A stretch of 11,340 bases of DNA from Pseudomonadota bacterium (lineage in GTDB: Bacteria; Desulfobacterota; Desulfobulbia; Desulfobulbales; DAOVYS01). The notes under the pieces are model-generated. The model saw only the letters and a list, made by a program, of their open reading frames with translations. It did not search any database and was not told the origin of the DNA. Positions 1-4,921 of this stretch are shown here, piece by piece (within the stretch, counting starts at the first letter, position 1; every line of letters starts with the position of its first letter). Made by a program: the position numbers and the translations under genes. The DNA lies in assembly GCA_030635485.1 (NCBI GenBank), contig DAOVYS010000062.1, positions 1 through 11,340 of the forward strand, in the 5' to 3' direction.

Positions 1-165
1 GCTGGCTGCATCCTCAGGACCGGCCTTCCACAGGGTCTCGAATGAAAGAAACCCCTCAGGTTCGGAAGTATCTTCAGCGTCTGCGAATGACGCTTCAAAT
101 TCCTGCTTCTGCAGGTTCCTATCCGGTTCCAACTCAGGCATAAAACTTTCAAAAATATCAGACAT
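1..165 (-). CDS. Partial N-terminus of a flagellar gene in the fliH position
   Basis: This is the first 55 codons of a gene that continues past the left edge. Translation from the ATG at 165-163 begins MSDIFESFMPELEPDR and is rich in Glu, Asp and Phe, with no signal peptide or membrane segment. The call rests on order: fliF, fliG, then fliH is the classic arrangement, and FliH (the FliI ATPase regulator of the export apparatus) usually has an acidic, poorly conserved N-terminus. The fragment alone does not prove FliH. Removing the 170-345 element reconstructs an ancestral 8-nt overlap with the end of fliG, typical of translationally coupled flagellar genes. The start codon now lies inside the 162-169 target duplication, and its upstream region comes from the element; no strong Shine-Dalgarno is visible. 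Confidence 0.6.
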   Translation of the reverse strand, partial: MSDIFESFMPELEPDRNLQKQEFEASFADAEDTSEPEGFLSFETLWKAGPEDAAS

Positions 166-169
166 ATTC

Positions 170-345
170 GTAACCGTTCACCAATGGTAAAAAAATTACG
201 GGAACCCCAGGCATGTAAGCGTTTACCAGTGCCCCAGGGTAAATATTCGGCAGTGCTTCAGGTGTCCACGATCAGGTCTTTCAGCATACTTATGTATCGC
301 TGAAAGACCTGATCGTGGACAGATGGAGTGCTGCCGAATATTTAC
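170..345. mobile_element. 176-bp MITE with IS66-like GTAA...TTAC ends at the fliG|fliH junction (element A)
   Basis: The element begins GTAACCGTTCACC and ends GCCGAATATTTAC. A perfect 8-bp direct repeat ACATATTC flanks it at 162-169 and 346-353. GTAA-starting ends and 8-bp duplications are hallmarks of the IS66 family; that assignment is from family knowledge and is not a database match. It has no coding capacity. The left 69 bp closely match the left part of the element at 1391-1572, while the right 107 bp is a hairpin whose ends (GTAAATATTCGGCAG) match the element at 11216-11337 instead. It is therefore mosaic: left and right outer ends are of different subtypes, yet the target duplication shows that the whole unit inserted together. 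Read on the minus strand its first bases supply the fliG stop codon. Confidence 0.88.
239..345. repeat. 107-bp hairpin module inside element A
   Basis: This is an almost complete palindrome. The outer arms are 239-253 and 331-345. The core is a perfect 22-bp stem, 264-285 against 299-320. The tip can close further (ATAC 286-289 with GTAT 293-296). The short stretches between outer and core arms pair imperfectly. In the flagellar transcript it would form a very stable stem directly at the fliG stop codon, so it could act as a 3'-end stabiliser or attenuator. That role is inferred. Confidence 0.85.
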
Positions 346-1373
346 ACATATTCATCATCACCGCCGCCGGAGACCAGCTGGATTTTACCTTCCTGTTCCA
401 GTCTCTTGGCAATCTTGATTATCGGTTGCTGAGCTGCCTCCACATCCCTCAGACGTACCGGTCCCATAATCTCCATATCTTCTTTAAGCATCTCAACAGC
501 CCTGGAAGACATATTCCTGAAAATGAGCTCCTTGAGTTCCTCGGATGCTGTTCTCAATGCAAGCTTGAGATCGTCCGTGCTAACCTCCTTAAGGATCGCC
601 ATAACGCCGCGATCATCCACATTCACGAGATCCTCGAATACAAACATGAGTTTTCTGATTTCTTCGGCCAGACTCTCTCGCTGTTCCTCCACGCCTTCGA
701 GAACAGATGCCTCCAGTGCACGATCCGCGTTGTTTAAAATTTCGGCAACCGCCTCAACACCGCCCAGTTTCTGGCCTTCCATGCCTTCCACGGAAAGAAG
801 TTCCTCCTGCAGTACCCGATCCACATCCACCAGAATCTCAGGGCTTACCTTGTCAAGTTCCGCCATCCTCATAACCACCTCGACCTGTGTATCTTCCTTT
901 AGTTCGGAAAGGACGGAGGCAGCCTGTGAATGCTCAAGAACAGCCAGTACAAGAGCAACGGTCTGGGGGTGCTCGTTTCTTAAAAAATTCACAAGCACCT
1001 TGGGCTCAAGCTTTCTGGCCTTCTGGAACAGGGTCAGTTTCCAGTCGGAACGGATCTCATCCAGAATTGCAGAGGCCTTGTCACTGTTTAAGGCGGTTTT
1101 CAGAGCGTTTTCCAGCATGTCGTCACCGGAAAGGAAGAGGTCCGATGCACCTGAATCTCCCTTGAATTCATTAAGCAACGCTGTTATATCTTCCTGGTCG
1201 ACATGATCCATCTTTGCCATCTGGCGACCTACGACCTTGAGTTCCTCTTCATCCAGGCGCTGAAACACCTTGGATGTAAAATCCTCGCCCAAGGTAAGAA
1301 GAAAAACCGCCGCCTTTTCAGGCCCGCTCAGATTATCTATGGAAGCATCTTTCACTTTTTTCTTTTTGGTCAT
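342..1373 (-). CDS. fliG: Flagellar motor switch protein FliG
   Basis: This is a 343-aa cytoplasmic protein of the C-ring, linking the MS-ring (FliF) to FliM and carrying the charged residues that the MotA/MotB stator acts on. The N-terminal FliF-binding domain starts around residue 14 (LSGPEKAAVFLLTLGE). The middle domain carries the EHPQ motif at 134-137, and a Gly-Gly hinge lies near 204-205. The C-terminal torque domain includes MFVFEDL (243-249) and the charged helix region around 253-290. The length is normal for FliG. The start is ATG at 1373; the region GAAGAG at 1390-1385, the best available ribosome-binding match, is inside the target duplication of element B. The last codons encode DDEYV; the G of the Val codon GTG and the TAA stop are the first four bases of element A. 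The uninserted sequence reconstructs as GTC TGA, so the protein is unchanged. Confidence 0.97.
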   Translation of the reverse strand: MTKKKKVKDASIDNLSGPEKAAVFLLTLGEDFTSKVFQRLDEEELKVVGRQMAKMDHVDQEDITALLNEFKGDSGASDLFLSGDDMLENALKTALNSDKASAILDEIRSDWKLTLFQKARKLEPKVLVNFLRNEHPQTVALVLAVLEHSQAASVLSELKEDTQVEVVMRMAELDKVSPEILVDVDRVLQEELLSVEGMEGQKLGGVEAVAEILNNADRALEASVLEGVEEQRESLAEEIRKLMFVFEDLVNVDDRGVMAILKEVSTDDLKLALRTASEELKELIFRNMSSRAVEMLKEDMEIMGPVRLRDVEAAQQPIIKIAKRLEQEGKIQLVSGGGDDEYV

Positions 1374-1390
1374 CTGTTTTACATCTCTTC

Positions 1391-1572
1391 GTAATCGTTC
1401 ACCAAAGGTACGAACTTACTCCAACCCCAGGCATGTAAGCGTTTAGCAGTGCCCCAGGCTTATGTGCGCCCGAAGGAAGTGCCCTTGGGGTGCGTGATCA
1501 AGGCGAACGACTATAGCCCATCTATGTCGTTCGCCCTGATCACGTGCAGATGGGGTGCTGGTGAACGCTTAC
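1391..1572. mobile_element. 182-bp MITE with IS66-like ends at the fliF|fliG junction (element B)
   Basis: The outer ends GTAATCGTTCACCA (1391-1404) and TGGTGAACGCTTAC (1559-1572) are inverted repeats with one mismatch. They are flanked by a perfect 8-bp duplication ATCTCTTC at 1383-1390 and 1573-1580. A second end-like copy (GTAAGCGTTTAGCAG) lies 44 bp inside the left end. The centre has a 28-nt GC-rich hairpin (1466-1493) and a 19-bp stem (1493-1511 with 1526-1544). That stem has one mismatch on DNA, which becomes a G-U pair in the minus-strand transcript. There is no open reading frame of note. The family assignment to IS66 is inferred from the GTAA ends and the 8-bp duplication. On the minus strand its first bases complete the last codon of fliF and give its TAA stop. 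Confidence 0.92.
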
Positions 1573-3155
1573 ATCTCTTCTCTTAACCAACGCCTCACTA
1601 GATCCGCGGCCCTGTCAGGATCACTCTGCGCCAGCTTGTACATACGTTCCTTGTCGGTAAGCCCGGCCTTCAATGTCAGCTCCTCTTCTTCCATCTCTAC
1701 ACCATGCATTACCTCTTTCCGGACTTCTGCCGCTGCCTCGAATTGTTTTCGCGATAACAGCCTGAAAAAAGGCCTCACCACAAAAAGCATAAACAAGACC
1801 CCGATAACCAGATAGACAAAAGGCATTGAAAATTGTTCAAGCAACGCCCGCCACTTATCCAGAGGATCAGGTTCAGGTTCTAGCACGGAAGAGAGGGCAA
1901 AGGGCATATTTACCACTTCCACCTGATCTCCCCGCTCCTCGTCGTATCCAATGGCCCTCTGGACTATCTTCTTGAACTGCTGCATTTCTTCACGGGCCCT
2001 TGCTATATATTTTAGACTTGTATTACCATCTTTGTCAACGACCTTTTCATAGGTGCCGTCGATCATTACGGCAATTGAGAGACGCCGTACAGTACCCGGG
2101 GCAGCCTGTAAATGTTTGGTGATCCTGCTTACCTCATAGTTCTTAGTCTGATTGCTTCGCCTGTGGCTGCTCTCTCCGGAACCCGCTCCTCCGGACCCGG
2201 CATAAGTGGCCAGCTCACCTTTAACTCCGGGAATGCCGCCTGTTGAACCTCCCCCGCTGATATCATCCTCAGTAAGCAGCTGCTCGCTTCTTATTACCTG
2301 ACCCTCGGGATCGTAAATATCCTCGGTCTGTTCCATACGGTTGAAATCGATCTCAGCCGTCACACGCGCCTGAGCCCTGTTTATGCCTACGATCTCTTGA
2401 AGTATGGATTCTATTTTAGAGCGTAGACCGTTCTCGAATTTTTGCTGATATTCCAGCTGAGAGGCTGAAAGAAGCGCTTCCTCGCTACCATCCTTGCGGA
2501 ACAGGAGCCGGCCGGCCGTGTCAACCACTGTGATGTTGTCTGTGGAGAGACCTGGGACCGCGCAGGCCACCAGGTTTACAATGCTCTTGACCTGATGCTG
2601 AGACAATTTTTCCCGACTATGCAGTCGGACGCTGATCGAGGCAGTGGTGGGCTTTTCATCCTCAATAAAGACCGAATCCTTGGGTGTGGCGATATGGACC
2701 CTTGCCTCCTTTACCTGGTGAAATTGACGAATGGTCCTGGCAAGTTCTCCCTGAAGCGCCCTCTGGTAATTCAGACGCTGAACAAAATCAGTGGTACCGA
2801 AGCTGGTTTTGTCAAAAACCTCGAACCCAACACCGCCTCCATGGGGAAGTCCGGCCCCTGCCAGGTTGAGTCGCGTTTCGTGAACCAGTTCAGCCGGGAC
2901 CATAATGGCTGCACCATCCTCGGAGAGCTTGTATGGGACCCTCTGGTCTCTCAAAAAGGTCACCACGTCAGCTGCATCTTCCTGGGTAAGACCGCTGTAC
3001 AGCACCTTGTGGCCCACACTGCTGTCGCTTGCAACAAGGCCCATAAATCCGGCCAGCACCGCGAACACTATAGCCCCGCCAACCATTTTCTGAAACAGGG
3101 TCATACCTTTAATAGTCATAAAAATCTGCTGTAACATCTCTCCGGGAGTTGCCAT
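1569..3155 (-). CDS. fliF: Flagellar MS-ring protein FliF
   Basis: This 528-aa inner-membrane protein forms the MS-ring, the first assembled part of the basal body and the housing for the export gate. An N-terminal membrane segment lies at about residues 25-44 (MVGGAIVFAVLAGFMGLVAS), followed by the YscJ/FliF periplasmic ring domain with the DITVVD/DAADVVTFLRD type motifs. A low-complexity Gly/Ser loop (around GSGGAGSGESS) sits in the periplasmic part. A second membrane segment lies at about 441-463, and a cytoplasmic tail ends VRRWLREEM, the typical FliG-binding end. The ribosome-binding site AAGGAG (3168-3163) is 7 nt before the ATG at 3155. The final Met codon and TAA stop straddle the end of element B. 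Removing the element restores ATG TAA in exactly the same frame, so FliF is unaltered. Confidence 0.97.
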   Translation of the reverse strand: MATPGEMLQQIFMTIKGMTLFQKMVGGAIVFAVLAGFMGLVASDSSVGHKVLYSGLTQEDAADVVTFLRDQRVPYKLSEDGAAIMVPAELVHETRLNLAGAGLPHGGGVGFEVFDKTSFGTTDFVQRLNYQRALQGELARTIRQFHQVKEARVHIATPKDSVFIEDEKPTTASISVRLHSREKLSQHQVKSIVNLVACAVPGLSTDNITVVDTAGRLLFRKDGSEEALLSASQLEYQQKFENGLRSKIESILQEIVGINRAQARVTAEIDFNRMEQTEDIYDPEGQVIRSEQLLTEDDISGGGSTGGIPGVKGELATYAGSGGAGSGESSHRRSNQTKNYEVSRITKHLQAAPGTVRRLSIAVMIDGTYEKVVDKDGNTSLKYIARAREEMQQFKKIVQRAIGYDEERGDQVEVVNMPFALSSVLEPEPDPLDKWRALLEQFSMPFVYLVIGVLFMLFVVRPFFRLLSRKQFEAAAEVRKEVMHGVEMEEEELTLKAGLTDKERMYKLAQSDPDRAADLVRRWLREEM

Positions 3156-3173
3156 TCACGATCTCCTTAATAA

Positions 3174-3293
3174 GGAATTACGAATTAGGAATTACGAATG
3201 TAATGTTATGTGAATAATGGCCTGATATGCAAGACAACAAAGATCGACAGTCTCATAACAAGTCAGAATACCTTTAAAATTCGTAGTTCCTAA
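3174..3293. repeat. Palindromic intergenic repeat between fliE and fliF
   Basis: GGAATTACGAAT occurs twice in direct order (3174-3185, 3188-3199). The segment TTAGGAATTACGAAT (3185-3199) is complementary to 3279-3293 with one mismatch, leaving a 79-nt loop. On the minus strand the TAG stop of fliE (3299-3297) adjoins the repeat (CTTTAGGAATTAGG). AATTACGAATTAGGAATTACG-like sequences are common dispersed intergenic repeats, so this resembles a REP/MITE-type insertion. No clear target duplication was found, so its exact ends are uncertain. Confidence 0.65.
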
Positions 3294-3296
3294 TTC

Positions 3297-3599
3297 CTAA
3301 AGAGGAATCTTCATAACTTCTTGGTAGGCGCGGATCAGCATGCTCTGCGTCTTGGTTATGAGTCTGAATGAGATGTTCGCCTTTTCCATGGCTATCATGG
3401 TCTCATGGATATTTGCATGTTTGCCGCTTATCAGGCCGTCTGCCAGATCGTTAGCTTCGTTCGCCCCGGCACTTACCGAATCAATGGATTTTTTGAGCAT
3501 ATCCTTGAACTCGTCAACCGAGGATGTGTAAACATTTGTTTTTCCAGCGACCGGGGAAATTCCCGCGCCGGTCACATGTTTTAAACTCAAATCACTCAT
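3297..3599 (-). CDS. fliE: Flagellar hook-basal body protein FliE
   Basis: This 100-aa protein is the MS-ring/rod junction, which links FliF and the export gate to the proximal rod (FlgB, FlgC). The C-terminal half carries the family pattern: NIHETMIAMEKANISFRLITKTQSMLIRAYQEVMKIPL, with the AMEKA and AYQE(V/I)M segments typical of FliE. The length is normal. The ribosome-binding site AAGGAAGG lies a few bases ahead of the ATG at 3599. The gene sits downstream of flgC, in the standard flgB-flgC-fliE-fliF-fliG order. Its TAG stop lies at the edge of the palindromic repeat 3174-3293, so the last residue or two may differ from the ancestral end. Confidence 0.95.
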   Translation of the reverse strand: MSDLSLKHVTGAGISPVAGKTNVYTSSVDEFKDMLKKSIDSVSAGANEANDLADGLISGKHANIHETMIAMEKANISFRLITKTQSMLIRAYQEVMKIPL

Positions 3600-3644
3600 A
3601 ATTTTTTCCTTCCTTTAACTCTTGTCTTGTACCTGTAACTAGTA

Positions 3645-3675
3645 TCTGTCCAGAAATGTTACATTTCTGGACAGA
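3645..3675. repeat. Perfect 14-bp palindrome between flgC and fliE
   Basis: TCTGTCCAGAAATG (3645-3658) and its exact complement (3662-3675) are separated by TTA. It forms a tight hairpin on either strand. It lies about 45 bp upstream of the fliE start. There is no T-run after it on the minus strand, so it is not a canonical intrinsic terminator. An RNA-processing or repeat origin is equally possible. Confidence 0.8.
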
Positions 3676-3746
3676 GGGGATCAGGGGTCAGCAAAAACAA
3701 CAGAAAAAATCAATCCGTTACCCCCGACCCCTGCCCCCTGATCCCC
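3676..3746. repeat. 12-bp inverted repeat with a 47-nt loop between flgC and fliE
   Basis: GGGGATCAGGGG (3676-3687) is the exact complement of 3735-3746. It begins immediately after the 3645-3675 palindrome, so two palindromes stand side by side in the 160-bp flgC-fliE gap. The right arm overlaps a four-run G motif on the minus strand. Together these give the gap the look of an inserted repeat cluster. No target duplication was found. Confidence 0.7.
3721..3746 (-). promoter_or_regulatory. Candidate G-quadruplex motif in the flgC-fliE spacer
   Basis: On the minus strand four runs of 4-5 guanines (3746-3743, 3738-3734, 3731-3728, 3725-3721) are separated by loops of 4, 2 and 2 nt. That satisfies the strict four-tetrad motif. 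It would be present in the flagellar mRNA. Folding as a quadruplex would compete with the 12-bp inverted repeat, since the first two runs belong to its arm. The regulatory role is inference. Confidence 0.45.
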
Positions 3747-3759
3747 AAACAGACACTAA

Positions 3760-4194
3760 CTATCTACCGATCTCAAGCGCCTTTAAAGCCATGCTTTTAA
3801 CCGCTTCCAATGCCGTGACATTGGCCTCATATGCCCGTCTGGCTTCTATCATGTCAACCATCTGCTCGGCTACGTTCACATTGGGCATTTTTACCATACC
3901 ATTTTCATCGGCATCAGGATGATTCGGGTCATACACCTCCTTGAAAGGCGTCCTGTCCTCCACTATTTTGACTACCTCGACCTTGCGCAGCTTTGAGACA
4001 CCGGCATTCAAGGCCTCCTGAAAAGAATTTTCCAGAGGCTGTGCGGCAAAAATTACCGATTTAGCCTTATAGGGTCCGCCTTCCATGGTTCGGGTAGTAT
4101 TTGCGTTGGCCAGATTCATGGCGCTAATGTTAAGCCGGATACGTTCAGCCTTAAGCCCTGACCCGCTGATTTTCATTGCTGATAAAATATCCAT
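3760..4194 (-). CDS. flgC: Flagellar basal-body rod protein FlgC
   Basis: This 144-aa proximal rod protein is exported by the flagellar type III apparatus and assembles in the periplasm with FlgB, FlgF and FlgG. The N-terminus (MDILSAMKISGSGLKAERIRLNISAMNLANANTT) carries the rod/hook family motif with the Asn-Leu-Ala-Asn core. The C-terminus (NVNVAEQMVDMIEARRAYEANVTALEAVKSM) is the FlgC coiled-coil pattern. These ends pair in the mature filament axis. The length is normal. It starts 3 bp after the flgB stop; a GGAGG site inside the flgB 3' end serves it, implying coupled translation. Confidence 0.97.
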   Translation of the reverse strand: MDILSAMKISGSGLKAERIRLNISAMNLANANTTRTMEGGPYKAKSVIFAAQPLENSFQEALNAGVSKLRKVEVVKIVEDRTPFKEVYDPNHPDADENGMVKMPNVNVAEQMVDMIEARRAYEANVTALEAVKSMALKALEIGR

Positions 4195-4197
4195 GGT

Positions 4198-4584
4198 CTA
4201 TTTCCCTCCTTCGTCAATGGCCCATTTCAATCCGCTTAACTTCTTAGCGATTATCTGTGTGCCCACCTGATACATCAACTGGTTTTCAGCGAGTTTGACC
4301 ATCTCTTCATCAAGATCAACAGGCCTTGCCTCTTCTGTAAATTCAAGGCTTTTGCCCACATCCACCGGGTCCAATGCAATATGCTTCGGATGGGTCCTGT
4401 CAAGCTGTCCCCGGCTTGTTGTCATTCTTTCCAGCACCCTGGAAAAGGGAAATTCCTGGACATTATAACCAGGGGTTTCCAGATTGGCGACATTGGACTG
4501 AATAAGCCCCTGCCTTTCATTTCTGAGATCCAGGGCATAAGCGGTCTTGTTGATCAACCCCCCGAACAGGTTATTAATCGGCAT
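4198..4584 (-). CDS. flgB: Flagellar basal-body rod protein FlgB
   Basis: This 128-aa proximal rod subunit is the first gene of the rod/MS-ring/switch operon. The N-terminus has the rod-protein signature RQGLIQSNVANLETPGYNVQEF, and the C-terminal helix ENQLMYQVGTQIIAKKLSGLKWAI is typical of FlgB. Length is close to the family norm. The start ATG at 4584 has a strong AGGAGGT ribosome-binding site (about 5 bp away). A -24/-12 promoter lies about 110 bp upstream, consistent with middle-class flagellar expression under sigma-54. Confidence 0.97.
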   Translation of the reverse strand: MPINNLFGGLINKTAYALDLRNERQGLIQSNVANLETPGYNVQEFPFSRVLERMTTSRGQLDRTHPKHIALDPVDVGKSLEFTEEARPVDLDEEMVKLAENQLMYQVGTQIIAKKLSGLKWAIDEGGK

Positions 4585-4695
4585 GGTTACCTCCTGGTTA
4601 CAATTCGTAACTACTCAGGTAATTACTAAAATTGATGCACTCATAAAAAATCATGAGATGGCTAAGTAAAAATTCATTCTTAACCGCAGAATCAT

Positions 4696-4710
4696 GCAAA
4701 TATAATGCCA
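4696..4710 (-). promoter_or_regulatory. Sigma-54 (-24/-12) promoter for the flgB operon
   Basis: On the minus strand the sequence reads TGGCAT-N5-TTGC followed by A. Consensus is TGGCAC-N5-TTGC(A/T). The invariant GG and GC are present with the required 10-nt spacing. The expected start is near 4684, leaving a leader of about 100 nt before flgB, with a small CTCAT/ATGAG hairpin at 4640-4657. It lies just downstream of the response-regulator gene, whose GAFTGA-containing ATPase would be the natural activator (inferred). Confidence 0.82.
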
Positions 4711-4874
4711 TTTATCGTTTTTTGGGTTGATTGATGGGGTTGACAGTGCGCTGCAAGAAAAAAACAGGCGGTGTAATGCGGAAAAAAATCTAACTTACAG
4801 ATCAGGGGCTGCAATCTACTTCATGGCCGAACCCAAGTCATAACATCTCGAAATCATAAAGATTTTAAAAATCC

Positions 4875-4907
4875 AAAGCCCTTCTGCCGTCCGGTCCGCA
4901 GGCCTTT
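4875..4907 (-). terminator. Candidate intrinsic terminator after the response regulator
   Basis: Read on the minus strand, AAAGGCCTGC (4907-4898) can pair imperfectly with GCAG...GGGCTTT (toward 4875). It is followed by GGATTTTTAAAA, a short T-run. It begins about 14 nt after the stop of the regulator gene. The stem has bulges, so strength is uncertain, but its place between two transcription units supports it. Confidence 0.5.
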
Positions 4908-4921
4908 CCAGACCTCAGGAA

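Larger units (their letters stand above)
4585..4921 (-). promoter_or_regulatory. Regulatory intergenic region between the response regulator and flgB
   Basis: This 337-bp stretch has no credible gene. It holds the terminator-like hairpin at 4875-4907, the -24/-12 promoter at 4696-4710 and the flgB leader. The part between terminator and promoter (about 4711-4870) is where an enhancer for a sigma-54 activator would be expected. The only semi-palindrome noticed there is CAGTGCGCTG near 4745. No enhancer site can be assigned by eye. Confidence 0.6.

Noticed and set aside
166..341. A CRISPR-like or tandem repeat array
   Set aside because: The repeats are inverted and unevenly spaced, with no regular repeat-spacer units.
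523..1206. A long reading frame (227 codons) on the plus strand over fliG
   Set aside because: It is antisense to fliG, Ser/Thr/Arg-rich with no recognisable domain, and arises from codon bias of the true gene.
170..1572. Elements A and B as the two ends of one composite transposon carrying fliG
   Set aside because: Each has its own distinct 8-bp duplication (ACATATTC and ATCTCTTC), showing two separate insertions.
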